Below are positions 8,302-17,539 of a DNA stretch of 64,000 nucleotides, one piece after another (the stretch's first letter is position 1; each line of letters begins with the position of its first letter). The notes under the pieces are model-generated. The model was not told where the DNA came from and made no database searches. It worked only from the letters and a program-made list of their open reading frames with translations. This stretch comes from Halomonas sp. GFAJ-1 (GTDB taxonomy: Bacteria > Pseudomonadota > Gammaproteobacteria > Pseudomonadales > Halomonadaceae): contig CP016490.1 in assembly GCA_002966495.1 (NCBI GenBank), positions 868,001 to 932,000 of the forward strand. Direction: 5' to 3'. A program made the translations under genes and the position numbers.

Positions 8302-8963
8302 ACCCTTTGCAGCCTCTGATAAAGAGCTTACCCACTGGCGTTGCGCCCCGTTTGGATGAAGGCTTGGCCGCGCTTAATGTGGGCGCTACCCCCTTGCAGC
8401 GCGAACAGCTGCTGGCGCTGTTGGCTTTGTTGCATAAGTGGAACAAGGCTTATAACCTCACCGCAGTGCGTGATGTGGAAGAGATGGTCTCCCGTCACGT
8501 GCTTGATAGCGCCGCTGTGGCTCCTTATGTGCATGGGCCAAGGTTGCTTGATGTAGGCGCTGGGCCAGGGCTGCCGGGATTAGTGTTAGCAATTCTCAAG
8601 CCTGAACTGCAGGTAACGCTGCTTGATAGCAACGGTAAGAAAGTACGCTTTCAACGCCAAGCGGTGATGGAGTTAGCCCTTAACAACGTCACACCCACCC
8701 AAGTGCGCGTTGAGCAGTTTAACGGCCAGGCGTTTGACCAAGTCATTTCACGCGCGTTTGCTAGCTTGGTGGATTTTGTCACGCTCACCCAAGCATTACC
8801 GGCGGCAGACGGACAGTGGCTAGCCATGAAAGGCCCCGGCGCCGATGAAGAATTGAAACAATTACCTCCAGGTATCGTGCTCCAAGAGCGTCATCTGTTG
8901 AGCGTACCTTTTGAAACGGCCGAGCGGCAGCTGTTGATTCTGACCCCAAAAGGAGTTGAGTAG
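8298..8963 (+). CDS. rsmG: 16S rRNA (guanine527-N7)-methyltransferase RsmG (GidB)
   Basis: A 221-residue SAM-dependent methyltransferase for G527 in the 530 loop of 16S rRNA. The SAM-binding motif LLDVGAGPGLPG is at residues 83-94, and LTAVRDVEEMVSRHVLDS before it is typical. ATG at 8298 overlaps the mnmG stop as ATGA, so translation is coupled. The order mnmG-rsmG-parA is conserved in gammaproteobacteria. Confidence 0.95.
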   Translation: MNPLQPLIKSLPTGVAPRLDEGLAALNVGATPLQREQLLALLALLHKWNKAYNLTAVRDVEEMVSRHVLDSAAVAPYVHGPRLLDVGAGPGLPGLVLAILKPELQVTLLDSNGKKVRFQRQAVMELALNNVTPTQVRVEQFNGQAFDQVISRAFASLVDFVTLTQALPAADGQWLAMKGPGADEELKQLPPGIVLQERHLLSVPFETAERQLLILTPKGVE

Positions 8964-9730
8964 TGAGCCAGATCATTGCCCTGACCAACCAAAAAGGCGG
9001 CGTGGGCAAATCCACCTCAGCCGTAAATCTAGCGGCCAGCTTGGCAGCGCTGGATCGCCGTGTACTGCTGGTTGATTTAGACCCACAAGGGCATGCCAGT
9101 ATGGGCAGCGGCATCGACAAATATGAGCTGGATAAAAGCGTTCTCGATGTACTGCTGGGGGAGGCAACTGCGAACGAAGTTATCGTGCGTAACCTGCCGG
9201 TAAAGTTTGATGTGTTGCCCGGCAACGGCGATTTGACCGCGGCCGAAGTAGAGCTACTGGACATCGACCAGCGCCAAAGCCGTTTATCGCTAGCGCTTAA
9301 CGCGGTGGCCGATGACTACGATGTGGTGCTCATCGACTGTCCGCCGTCGCTTAATATGCTTACCGTTAACGCACTGACAGCAGCGGATGGCGTACTCATC
9401 CCGCTTCAATGCGAGTTTTACGCGCTGGAAGGGTTGTCAGCACTGCTTGATACAGTGGAGCAGATCAAACAGAGTGTTAACCCTGAGCTGGCGATTTCTG
9501 GCATTTTGCGCACCATGTACGATAAGCGCACCAGCTTAACTCGGGAAGTTGACAAACAGCTGCGGGAATTTTTCGGTGATGCGTTGTTAAAAACGACTAT
9601 TCCGCGCAATGTAAAAGTTGCTGAGGCGCCTAGTCACGGGCTTCCTGTGACTCAATACGCGCGCTTTTCACGCGGCAGCCAGGCATATCGGGTGCTAGCG
9701 AAAGAGATGATTCGTCGACTGTCGCTATAA
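8963..9730 (+). CDS. parA: Chromosome partitioning ATPase ParA (Soj)
   Basis: A 255-residue deviant Walker A ATPase: KGGVGKST at 11-18 with the signature lysine, DLDPQG near 39-44 and DCPPS downstream. With ParB and parS it segregates the origin region. GTG at 8963 overlaps the rsmG stop by one base, with AAGGAG upstream. Its place about 2.6 kb from the putative oriC is typical for chromosomal parAB. No convincing parS was found. Confidence 0.95.
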   Translation: MSQIIALTNQKGGVGKSTSAVNLAASLAALDRRVLLVDLDPQGHASMGSGIDKYELDKSVLDVLLGEATANEVIVRNLPVKFDVLPGNGDLTAAEVELLDIDQRQSRLSLALNAVADDYDVVLIDCPPSLNMLTVNALTAADGVLIPLQCEFYALEGLSALLDTVEQIKQSVNPELAISGILRTMYDKRTSLTREVDKQLREFFGDALLKTTIPRNVKVAEAPSHGLPVTQYARFSRGSQAYRVLAKEMIRRLSL

Positions 9731-9773
9731 CGATGTCGCAGTTACGTATTGCTAAAAGTTCGAGGGGAAGCGA

Positions 9774-10703
9774 ATGACGCGTAAACGCGCGCTAGGACGT
9801 GGCCTGGATGCCCTGATTGGTGCGGGCGCCCGTCGTCGTGACAGTTTAGATTTAACCGGTGGTGCTACGCTAGATAGCGCAGGCGCTCCGTTATTGCCAG
9901 CTGCCTCCCATGATGCGTCAGCGGAACGCCTAGAGCGTCTGCCCTTAGGCCAGCTTTCCCGCGGCAAGTATCAGCCTCGCCGGGATATCCAGCCCGAAGC
10001 ACTGGAAGAACTCGCGGATTCTATTCGCGCCCAAGGGGTTATGCAGCCCATTGTGGTGCGTCCCGTAGGGAAGGAGCGCTACGAAATTATTGCCGGTGAA
10101 CGGCGCTGGCGTGCTGCTCAGCTGGCAGAACTGGATGTAATCCCGGCGGTTATTCGCGATGTCACCGATGAAGTTGCCCTTGCCCTGGCGCTGATTGAAA
10201 ACATTCAGCGTGAGAACCTTAACGCCATCGAAGAAGCCCTAGCGCTAAAACGCTTAGGTGATGAATTTGAGCTGACTCAACAGCAAATAGCCGATGCGGT
10301 GGGTAAATCGCGTACTCAGGTCTCTAACTTATTGCGCTTATTAGCGCTGGATCCTGAAGTACAAACGTTGCTTGAGCGCGGTGATCTCGATATGGGGCAT
10401 GCACGGGCGCTGCTATCGCTAAACAGCGCACAGCAACGTCAGGTTGCCCATGAGGTGGTCAATAATGACCTTACTGTGCGGGCGACCGAAGCGTTGGTCA
10501 AAAAGGTTCAAACTAGCCAAGCGCCTATCCCGCCTCAGTCACGTACAGCTAAAACGCCAGACGTTGCAAGATTAGAAACTCATTTAGGTGAGCTATTAGG
10601 TGCGCCTGTCTCGATAGATCACGGGCAGAAAGGCAAAGGCAAAGTCACTATTCGCTATACCAGTCTCGAAGAATTAGACGGTATCTTGGCGCACATTAAA
10701 TAG
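9774..10703 (+). CDS. parB: Chromosome partitioning protein ParB
   Basis: A 309-residue centromere-binding CTP-dependent clamp. The N terminus has the basic GLDALI start seen in chromosomal ParB, which contacts ParA. The ParB/Srx fold follows, with GERRWRAAQLA and the box II segment ENIQRENLNAIEEA. A helix-turn-helix is seen in TQQQIADAVGKSRTQVSNLL, and a C-terminal dimer domain ends the chain. ATG at 9774 follows GAGGGGAAG. It is separated from parA by 43 bases. Confidence 0.95.
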   Translation: MTRKRALGRGLDALIGAGARRRDSLDLTGGATLDSAGAPLLPAASHDASAERLERLPLGQLSRGKYQPRRDIQPEALEELADSIRAQGVMQPIVVRPVGKERYEIIAGERRWRAAQLAELDVIPAVIRDVTDEVALALALIENIQRENLNAIEEALALKRLGDEFELTQQQIADAVGKSRTQVSNLLRLLALDPEVQTLLERGDLDMGHARALLSLNSAQQRQVAHEVVNNDLTVRATEALVKKVQTSQAPIPPQSRTAKTPDVARLETHLGELLGAPVSIDHGQKGKGKVTIRYTSLEELDGILAHIK

Positions 10704-10795
10704 CAGGCTTATAAAATAGGCGGGTTATATAGCCATTTCTTTAACCCTTTGGTCGCAAGTAGTTGCTAAAACGCGTCAAATCCGTGCAACTTCGG

Positions 10796-10824
10796 TTGAA
10801 GGTGTGATAGCGCTTCCCTATAAT
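10796..10824 (+). promoter_or_regulatory. Sigma70 promoter of the atp operon
   Basis: TTGAAG at 10796-10801 and a perfect TATAAT at 10819-10824 are separated by 17 bases, 83 bases before the atpI start. This is the best sigma70 promoter seen in the window. Confidence 0.8.
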
Positions 10825-10906
10825 CCGCCGGTGTTTGTTAAAAGGTTATGTGGGACGATAGGCGTCAGGCAATAACGCTCAACGCTGGTAAAAGCAGTAG
10901 GGGGTA

Positions 10907-11311
10907 GTGATCAACGTGCAAAATGTCTCTACTGCTAAACGCCGCACGTTAGATTTTAAAAGGCTATTTCAAGCCCAGTTAATAGTAACAGCCCTCATTA
11001 TGGCACTTGCTGGCGGCGTATCAGGCAGCCAAGCAGCACTATCAGCCTTGATGGGTGGCGTGGTTAGCATATTGCCAGGCATCTATTTTGTGTGGCGTGG
11101 TCTACGCCGCACAGGTCGGCAATCTAAACAAAATGTACTGAATTTTTATCAGGCAGCTGCAGGTAAGTTTGGTTTGACGGTGGCGCTATTCGTGATTGTG
11201 CTAGTATCAGTGCCCCCTTCAAACCCAGCTTTTTTCTTTGTCGCCTATGTGGTGGCCCAACTCATGTACTGGCTAGCACCTTGGCTCGTACGTGAGCGGT
11301 CAACCCCTTAA
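10907..11311 (+). CDS. atpI: ATP synthase subunit I
   Basis: A 134-residue hydrophobic protein with about four membrane helices, heading the atp operon as in most bacteria. AtpI assists assembly of the c-ring and is not part of the finished enzyme. GTG at 10907 follows a GGGGG stretch. Sequence is poorly conserved in this family, so the call rests on length, hydrophobicity and position before atpB. Confidence 0.88.
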   Translation: MINVQNVSTAKRRTLDFKRLFQAQLIVTALIMALAGGVSGSQAALSALMGGVVSILPGIYFVWRGLRRTGRQSKQNVLNFYQAAAGKFGLTVALFVIVLVSVPPSNPAFFFVAYVVAQLMYWLAPWLVRERSTP

Positions 11312-11326
11312 ACTTGAGGAAGCAGT

Positions 11327-12154
11327 ATGGCAGCGGATAACGAAATATCGGCCATCTATTACATACAGCACCACCTCCAGAACCTCACGTTCGGTAAGCA
11401 TCCGGAAAATGGCTGGTCGCTTGCGTCCACCTCTGCCGAAGCCACTGAAATGGGATTTTGGGCTATCCATTTGGATACGATGGGTTGGTCTATTGGCATG
11501 GGTGCTCTGTTCCTATGGCTATTTCATAAGGCGGGTAAAGCAGCCACGACAGGCGTCCCCAGCGGTCTGCAGAACGCAGTGGAAATGGTTGTCGAGTTCA
11601 TCGAAGGCCTAACACGCTCCACGTTTCATGGTCACAATAAAAATATTGGGCCAATCGCGTTGACGCTTTTCATGTGGATTTTGCTCATGAACAGCTTAAA
11701 ACTGCTACCGGTGGACTACTTGCCTGAAATGTTTGGCAAGCTTGGCTTCGAGTATATGAAAATAGTACCGACCACTGATATCAATGCCACGTTAGGCATG
11801 GCAATCGGTGTGTTCTTAATGATTATTTACTACAGCTGCAAAGTGAAAGGGGTTGCTGGTTTTGCGAAAGAACTAGCGCTGACACCTTTCAATACTTGGC
11901 TGCTTGCACCGTTCAACCTGATCCTTGAGATCGTAGGGTTGTTGGTAAAACCAATCAGCCTTGGCTTCCGTTTGTTTGGCGCCATGTTCGCTGGTGAAGT
12001 TATCTTCATCCTGATCGCCCTGTTACCCTTCTGGGCAATTTGGATGTTGGATGTGCCTTGGGCCATCTTCCACATTTTGGTGATTTCGTTGCAGGCCTTT
12101 ATTTTTACAACGCTGACGGTTGTATATTTAAGTGCCGCCCACGAGCATCACTGA
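11327..12154 (+). CDS. atpB: F1Fo ATP synthase subunit a
   Basis: A 275-residue membrane stator subunit that forms the proton half-channels against the c-ring. The essential arginine is in LGFRLFGAMFAGEV, in the penultimate helix region. ATG at 11327 follows GAGGAAG. The order I-B-E-F-H-A-G-D-C is the standard proteobacterial one. Confidence 0.97.
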   Translation: MAADNEISAIYYIQHHLQNLTFGKHPENGWSLASTSAEATEMGFWAIHLDTMGWSIGMGALFLWLFHKAGKAATTGVPSGLQNAVEMVVEFIEGLTRSTFHGHNKNIGPIALTLFMWILLMNSLKLLPVDYLPEMFGKLGFEYMKIVPTTDINATLGMAIGVFLMIIYYSCKVKGVAGFAKELALTPFNTWLLAPFNLILEIVGLLVKPISLGFRLFGAMFAGEVIFILIALLPFWAIWMLDVPWAIFHILVISLQAFIFTTLTVVYLSAAHEHH

Positions 12155-12219
12155 ACCAGAGCAACGTTTTGCACAATACCCTTAACCCTTGAAACTAACG
12201 CACTATCAGGAGCTTTAAA

Positions 12220-12447
12220 ATGGAAATCGTCTACCTTGCTGCCGCCTTCATCATCAGTGTTAGCGCCCTGACTACTGGCTTTGGCTTTGCCATGCTGGGT
12301 GGCAAACTGCTTGACAACACAGCACGTCAGCCTGAGTTAAGCGACCAGCTACAAACCAAAACCTTCATCATGGCGGGTCTGCTTGACGCCGTTCCGATGA
12401 TCGGTGTTGGTATCGCGATGTACCTGATCTTCGTTGTTGCCGGTTAA
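12220..12447 (+). CDS. atpE: F1Fo ATP synthase subunit c
   Basis: A 75-residue two-helix hairpin proteolipid that forms the rotor ring. The ion-carrying carboxylate is D56 in GLLDAVPM, and the polar loop is ARQPEL. The protein lacks the extra polar residues of Na+-type c subunits, so protons are the likely ion. Helix 1 reads TTGFGFAMLGGK, with two phenylalanines and an alanine where E. coli has AIGIGILGGK. ATG at 12220 follows AGGAG. A terminator-like hairpin lies just downstream. Confidence 0.97.
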   Translation: MEIVYLAAAFIISVSALTTGFGFAMLGGKLLDNTARQPELSDQLQTKTFIMAGLLDAVPMIGVGIAMYLIFVVAG

Positions 12448-12455
12448 TGCAGCTT

Positions 12456-12485
12456 AACCGAGCGGCTATCCGCTCGGTTTTGTTT
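12456..12485 (+). terminator. Intra-operon terminator-like hairpin between atpE and atpF
   Basis: AACCGAGCGG at 12456-12465 and CCGCTCGGTT at 12470-12479 form a 10-bp stem with a 4-base loop, followed by TTTGTTT. It looks like an intrinsic terminator, yet the operon continues, so it is probably partial or a 3' stabiliser for the atpE message. Confidence 0.75.
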
Positions 12486-12523
12486 CACTCCGGTCGCCAC
12501 GAATTTGTCAGAGGTACATCCCT

Positions 12524-12994
12524 GTGAATATCAACATGACGCTTATCGGGCAAACGATCGCCTTCGCGATCTTTGTCTGGTTTTGCATAAAATATGTGTG
12601 GCCTCCGATCAGCAACGCGCTTCATGAGCGTCAAAAGAAAATTGCTGATGGCTTGGACGCAGCTAGCCGTGCTACCCGTGATCTTGAGCTAGCTCAAGAG
12701 CGTGCAGAACAGACGCTGCGTGAAAGCAAAGAGCAGGCATCTCAAATTCTCGAGCAAGCCAACAAGCGCTCTGCCCAAATGGTCGAAGAAGCCCGCGAAC
12801 AAGCGCGTGCGGAAGGCGAGCGTTTGGTAGCCGGCGCTCGGGCAGAAATTGAGCAAGAAATTAATCGCGCTAAAGACGAACTGCGTGCACAGGTTTCCCA
12901 CCTTGCGATCGTAGGCGCTGAGCGTGTTCTTGAAGCCTCTGTTGACGAGAAAGCGCACCGCGACTTGCTTGATAAGCTTGCCGCTGAACTGTAA
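12524..12994 (+). CDS. atpF: F1Fo ATP synthase subunit b
   Basis: A 156-residue peripheral stalk subunit: one N-terminal membrane helix (about residues 5-25) followed by a long charged coiled coil that reaches F1. The length equals E. coli b. GTG at 12524 follows GAGGT. A single b gene is present, with no b' paralogue, so a bb homodimer is expected. Confidence 0.96.
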   Translation: MNINMTLIGQTIAFAIFVWFCIKYVWPPISNALHERQKKIADGLDAASRATRDLELAQERAEQTLRESKEQASQILEQANKRSAQMVEEAREQARAEGERLVAGARAEIEQEINRAKDELRAQVSHLAIVGAERVLEASVDEKAHRDLLDKLAAEL

Positions 12995-13005
12995 GGAGGT
13001 GACCC

Positions 13006-13542
13006 ATGGCGGAACAATCTACCGTCGCTCGTCCTTACGCCAACGCGGCGTTTGAATACGCGCGCGATCATCAGGCGCTTGACGCTTGGTCACAGGCACT
13101 GGCAATGGCGGGATCAATCGTCAAAGATCGTCAAGTTGCTGGCCTGTTAGGTAGCCCTAAACTCAGCAGTGAAAAGAAAGTGGAACTGTTGGCAGAAATG
13201 CTGACCGACAACGCAGATGATGCGTTCAAACGCTTTCTGACCACCTTAGCTGATCAGCGCCGCTTAGCGACGCTGGATGCTATTGCTGATCAGTTTGAGC
13301 GCCTACGCGCAGAGCATGAAAAGCGTATCGACGTCACTGTGGTTTCAGCTTACAAGCTGGACAGCAAGCAGAAGACCAAGCTAGCAACCGCGCTCAAGAA
13401 ACGTCTGAATCGCGAAATCTCCATTACTACTCAGGTGGACAAGTCGCTTATTGGCGGTGTCATCCTGCGTGCCGGCGACACCGTCATTGACGGGTCGGTG
13501 CGTGGTCGATTGAACCGCCTTTCCGAAGCGCTGACCATTTGA
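13006..13542 (+). CDS. atpH: F1Fo ATP synthase subunit delta
   Basis: A 178-residue OSCP/delta subunit that joins the b stalk to the alpha subunits. Both the N-terminal helical part (ARPYANAAFEYA) and the C-terminal GGVILRAGDTVIDGSVRGRL segment are typical. ATG at 13006 lies behind a near-perfect AAGGAGGTGA, 11 bases after atpF. Confidence 0.96.
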   Translation: MAEQSTVARPYANAAFEYARDHQALDAWSQALAMAGSIVKDRQVAGLLGSPKLSSEKKVELLAEMLTDNADDAFKRFLTTLADQRRLATLDAIADQFERLRAEHEKRIDVTVVSAYKLDSKQKTKLATALKKRLNREISITTQVDKSLIGGVILRAGDTVIDGSVRGRLNRLSEALTI

Positions 13543-13558
13543 GTCTGAGGGACATGGC

Positions 13559-15103
13559 ATGCAGCAACTGAATCCTTCCGAGATCAGCGACATCATCAAG
13601 CAGCGAATTGAGAAGCTTGACGTCGCATCCGAAGCCCGTAATCAGGGCACCATCGTCAGCGTTTCCGACGGTATCGTGAAAATTCACGGCCTCGAAGACG
13701 CGATGTTTGGTGAAATGATTGAATTCCCCAACAGCATTTTCGGCATGGTACTTAACCTGGAGCGTGACTCCGTAGGTGCCGTTGTCCTGGGTGACTACCT
13801 GCAGCTTGAAGAAGGCATGACCGCCCAGTGTACCGGTCGTATTCTTGAAGTGCCGGTGGGCCCTGAGCTGATTGGTCGTGTTGTCGATGCGTTGGGTAAC
13901 CCCATCGATGGCAAAGGCGACATCAACGCGAAAATGACCGACGCGGTAGAAAAAGTAGCGCCCGGCGTTATTACCCGTCAGTCCGTTGATGAGCCAATCC
14001 AAACCGGTTTGAAATCTATCGATGCCATGGTACCAATCGGTCGTGGTCAGCGTGAGCTGATCATCGGTGACCGTCAGATTGGTAAGTCCGCTATTGCTAT
14101 CGATGCGATCATCAACCAGAAAGGCAAAGGCGTTACCTGTGTCTACGTAGCCATCGGTCAAAAGCAGTCGACCATTGCTAACGTCGTCCGCAAGCTTGAA
14201 GAGCATGGCGCGATGGAACATACCATCGTTGTCGCTGCTGGCGCTGCCGATCCGGCACCCATGCAGTTCCTGGCCGCTTATTCTGGCTGCACCATGGGTG
14301 AGTACTTCCGCGACCGCGGTGAAGACGCACTGATCGTTTATGATGATCTATCCAAGCAGGCTGTGGCTTATCGCCAGGTGTCCTTGCTGCTGCGTCGTCC
14401 GCCGGGCCGTGAAGCCTACCCTGGTGACGTTTTCTATCTCCACTCGCGTCTGCTGGAGCGCGCTGCCCGCGTTAACGCTGACTACGTAGAGAAGTTCACT
14501 AACGGTGAAGTGAAAGGTAAAACCGGTTCTTTAACCGCGCTACCGATCATTGAAACCCAGGGTGGCGACGTATCAGCATTCGTTCCGACCAACGTGATTT
14601 CGATCACCGATGGTCAGATCTTCCTGGAAACTAACCTGTTTAACTCCGGTATTCGTCCGGCGATTAACGCAGGTCTCTCGGTTTCTCGTGTTGGTGGTGC
14701 TGCACAGACTAAAATCATCAAGAAACTGGGCGGTAGTGTGCGTCTGGCATTGGCTCAGTACCGTGAACTGGCGGCGTTCTCGCAGTTTGCGTCTGATCTT
14801 GATGAAGCAACGCGCAAGCAGCTTGAGCACGGTCAGCGTGTTACGGAGCTGATGAAGCAGAATCAGTACTCGCCGATGTCTGTGGCGCAAATGGCGCTGT
14901 CTCTGTACGCCGCTAACGAAGGTCACCTGGATGATGTGAGCGTCGATAAAGTGTTGGACTTCGAGCGTGCCCTGCACGACTACATGAAGTCTGAGCACGG
15001 CGACCTGCTCGACAAGATCAACCAGACCGGCGACTACAATGGCGAGATTCAGGACGGCTTGAAGTCGGGTCTCGAGAAGTTCAAGGCGACTCAGAGCTGG
15101 TAA
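13559..15103 (+). CDS. atpA: F1 ATP synthase subunit alpha
   Basis: A 514-residue non-catalytic nucleotide-binding subunit of F1. P-loop GDRQIGKS is at 170-177, following GRGQRELIIG. The SVSRVGG segment that supplies the arginine finger to the beta site is present near residue 375. ATG at 13559, 16 bases after atpH. Long antisense frames across this gene are shadows. Confidence 0.98.
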   Translation: MQQLNPSEISDIIKQRIEKLDVASEARNQGTIVSVSDGIVKIHGLEDAMFGEMIEFPNSIFGMVLNLERDSVGAVVLGDYLQLEEGMTAQCTGRILEVPVGPELIGRVVDALGNPIDGKGDINAKMTDAVEKVAPGVITRQSVDEPIQTGLKSIDAMVPIGRGQRELIIGDRQIGKSAIAIDAIINQKGKGVTCVYVAIGQKQSTIANVVRKLEEHGAMEHTIVVAAGAADPAPMQFLAAYSGCTMGEYFRDRGEDALIVYDDLSKQAVAYRQVSLLLRRPPGREAYPGDVFYLHSRLLERAARVNADYVEKFTNGEVKGKTGSLTALPIIETQGGDVSAFVPTNVISITDGQIFLETNLFNSGIRPAINAGLSVSRVGGAAQTKIIKKLGGSVRLALAQYRELAAFSQFASDLDEATRKQLEHGQRVTELMKQNQYSPMSVAQMALSLYAANEGHLDDVSVDKVLDFERALHDYMKSEHGDLLDKINQTGDYNGEIQDGLKSGLEKFKATQSW

Positions 15104-15109
15104 TGTCCG

Positions 15110-15127
15110 GCCCGCCTGCGGGCGGGC
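15110..15127 (+). repeat. Small GC hairpin between atpA and atpG
   Basis: GCCCGCC at 15110-15116 and GGCGGGC at 15121-15127 form a 7-bp stem with a 4-base loop and no T-run. It may be an RNA processing or stability element inside the atp message. Confidence 0.4.
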
Positions 15128-15168
15128 TAGCATGCTTTCTGAGAGCCACGAACGAAGGGTAGATCGCT

Positions 15169-16059
15169 ATGGCAGCTGCAAAAGAGATACGCACCCAGAT
15201 CGGGAGCATTAAAAATACGCAGAAGATTACCAGCGCCATGGAAATGGTGGCTGCATCGAAAATGCGTAAAGCACAAGATCTGATGAAGGCCAGTCAGCCC
15301 TATGCTAATCAGATCCGTAACGTGGTTGCTCACATTGCGGATGCTGATATTGAGCAGGACGACAAACACCGTTATATGGTGGAGCGCCCCGTCAGCCGTG
15401 TCGGTTACATTGTGGTATCTACCGACCGCGGCCTATGTGGCGGCTTAAACGTCAACTTGTTTAAGGCGGTATTGAAAGATGCCATGGCCTGGAAACAAGA
15501 GGGTGTTGAGCTGGATTTCTGTGCCCTTGGCTCGAAAGCCGGTGCCTTTTTCCGTAACTACGGGGGCAATCTGGTTGCCGCCAAAAGCGGGTTAGGGGGA
15601 GCACCGACGGTTGAGGGTCTGATCGGTAGTATCAAGGTCATGCTCGAAGCGTACGACGACGGGCGTTTAGACCGTCTGTACGTGGTATATAACGAATTCG
15701 TTAATACCATGACACAGCGTCCCGTTGTACGTCAGATTCTTCCGTTATCGCCCGATATGGGCGCTGAAGCGAAGCATGACGAAGAAAACGCCCGTCCCGG
15801 AAGCTGGGACTACCTGTATGAACCGGATGCCAAGGCGTTGCTAGACAGCCTGTTGGTTCGATTCATCGAATCGCAGGTGTATCAGGCGGTAGTCGAAAAC
15901 GGTGCGTGCGAGCAGGCCGCCCGAATGATCGCTATGAAGAGTGCCACTGATAACGCGGGCAACCTGATCGACGATCTGGAGATGGTATACAACAAGGCCC
16001 GTCAGGCCGCCATCACCCAGGAAATTTCTGAGATCGTCGGCGGCGCTTCTGCCGTATAA
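15169..16059 (+). CDS. atpG: F1 ATP synthase subunit gamma
   Basis: A 296-residue central shaft subunit. The N-terminal helix has IGSIKNTQKITSAMEMVAASKMRKAQ and the C-terminal helix has MIAMKSATDNAGNLIDDL; these two long helices form the rotor coiled coil. DRGLCGGLN marks the middle domain. ATG at 15169. Confidence 0.97.
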   Translation: MAAAKEIRTQIGSIKNTQKITSAMEMVAASKMRKAQDLMKASQPYANQIRNVVAHIADADIEQDDKHRYMVERPVSRVGYIVVSTDRGLCGGLNVNLFKAVLKDAMAWKQEGVELDFCALGSKAGAFFRNYGGNLVAAKSGLGGAPTVEGLIGSIKVMLEAYDDGRLDRLYVVYNEFVNTMTQRPVVRQILPLSPDMGAEAKHDEENARPGSWDYLYEPDAKALLDSLLVRFIESQVYQAVVENGACEQAARMIAMKSATDNAGNLIDDLEMVYNKARQAAITQEISEIVGGASAV

Positions 16060-16135
16060 CGCCTAGGGAGCTAGCCAATGCTTAGGTGGCTCCCGGCAGA
16101 CAGGTTTCATTTGCAGGTTTTTGAGAGGAACCAAG

Positions 16136-17515
16136 ATGAGCGGACGTATCGTACAAATCATCGGCGCGGTGATTGACGTAGAGTTTCCGCGGGACTCTGT
16201 GCCCAAGGTCTACGACGCGCTGAAGGTCTCCAATGCTGAGACCATCCTCGAAGTCCAGCAGCAGCTGGGCGACGGCGTGGTGCGCACCATCGCCATGGGC
16301 TCTACTGAGGGCTTGAAACGTGGCTTGGACGTGACCAGCACAGGTGCCGCGATTTCCGTACCGGTTGGTAAGGAAACGCTGGGCCGTATCATGAACGTTC
16401 TCGGCGAGCCGATTGATGAAGCGGGTGACATCGGTGAGCAAGAGCGCATGCCGATTCACCGTAAAGCACCGAGCTATGCCGACCAGGCAGCCTCTAACGA
16501 GCTGCTGGAAACCGGTATCAAAGTAATCGACTTGGTTTGCCCCTTCGCGAAAGGCGGTAAAGTCGGTCTGTTCGGCGGTGCGGGTGTTGGTAAAACCGTT
16601 AACATGATGGAGCTTATCCGCAACATCGCCACCGAACACAGCGGCTACTCAGTATTTGCCGGTGTTGGTGAGCGTACGCGTGAGGGTAACGACTTCTATC
16701 ATGAGATGACTGAATCCAACGTTATCGACAAGGTAGCGCTGGTATACGGTCAGATGAACGAGCCGCCCGGCAACCGCTTGCGCGTAGCCTTGACTGGCTT
16801 GACCATCGCTGAGAAATTCCGTGATGAAGGCCGCGACGTTCTGCTGTTCGTTGATAACATCTACCGCTACACCCTGGCCGGTACCGAGGTATCTGCACTG
16901 TTGGGTCGTATGCCGTCTGCGGTAGGTTACCAGCCGACACTGGCTGAAGAGATGGGCGTTCTGCAAGAGCGTATCACCTCGACCAAAACCGGTTCTATCA
17001 CTTCCGTACAAGCCGTTTACGTCCCTGCGGATGACTTGACTGACCCGTCGCCGGCTACCACCTTCTCGCACCTGGACGCCACCGTTGTACTGGCACGTTC
17101 GATTGCTGAGCTAGGTATCTATCCGGCTATCGATCCGCTGGACTCGACGTCGCGTCAGTTGGACCCGCTGGTCGTTGGTGAAGAACACTACAACACAGCA
17201 CGTGGCGTGCAGAACGTTTTGCAGCGTTACAAGGAGCTGAAGGACATTATCGCGATTTTGGGTATGGACGAGCTGTCTGATGAAGATAAGCTGGCCGTAT
17301 CTCGTGCGCGTAAAATCCAGCGCTTCCTGTCGCAGCCGTTCTTCGTTGCCGAGGTATTCACTGGTTCGCCCGGTAAGTATGTTTCTCTGAAAGATACTAT
17401 TGCTGGCTTCCAGGGCATCCTCGCGGGTGAGTATGACGATCTGCCGGAACAGGCCTTCTACATGGTCGGCTCCATCGACGAAGCTGTCGACAAAGCCAAC
17501 CAGATGAAGAAGTAA
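16136..17515 (+). CDS. atpD: F1 ATP synthase subunit beta
   Basis: The 459-residue catalytic subunit. P-loop GGAGVGKT is at 147-154; the catalytic GERTREGND, DNIYRY and LLGRMPSAVGYQPTL segments are all present. The usual DELSEED loop reads DELSDED. ATG at 16136 follows AGAGGAA; an upstream in-frame TTG at 16121 would put the ribosome site inside the gene and is rejected. Confidence 0.98.
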   Translation: MSGRIVQIIGAVIDVEFPRDSVPKVYDALKVSNAETILEVQQQLGDGVVRTIAMGSTEGLKRGLDVTSTGAAISVPVGKETLGRIMNVLGEPIDEAGDIGEQERMPIHRKAPSYADQAASNELLETGIKVIDLVCPFAKGGKVGLFGGAGVGKTVNMMELIRNIATEHSGYSVFAGVGERTREGNDFYHEMTESNVIDKVALVYGQMNEPPGNRLRVALTGLTIAEKFRDEGRDVLLFVDNIYRYTLAGTEVSALLGRMPSAVGYQPTLAEEMGVLQERITSTKTGSITSVQAVYVPADDLTDPSPATTFSHLDATVVLARSIAELGIYPAIDPLDSTSRQLDPLVVGEEHYNTARGVQNVLQRYKELKDIIAILGMDELSDEDKLAVSRARKIQRFLSQPFFVAEVFTGSPGKYVSLKDTIAGFQGILAGEYDDLPEQAFYMVGSIDEAVDKANQMKK

Positions 17516-17539
17516 TCCCGTCCATTAGGGGGATTCGCT

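Noticed and set aside
13484..14221. 245-codon antisense frame in atpA
   Set aside because: It lies opposite a highly conserved gene, has no recognisable domain or ribosome site, and is explained by codon bias of the real gene. The same holds for 14573-15133 and 16082-16639 on the minus strand.
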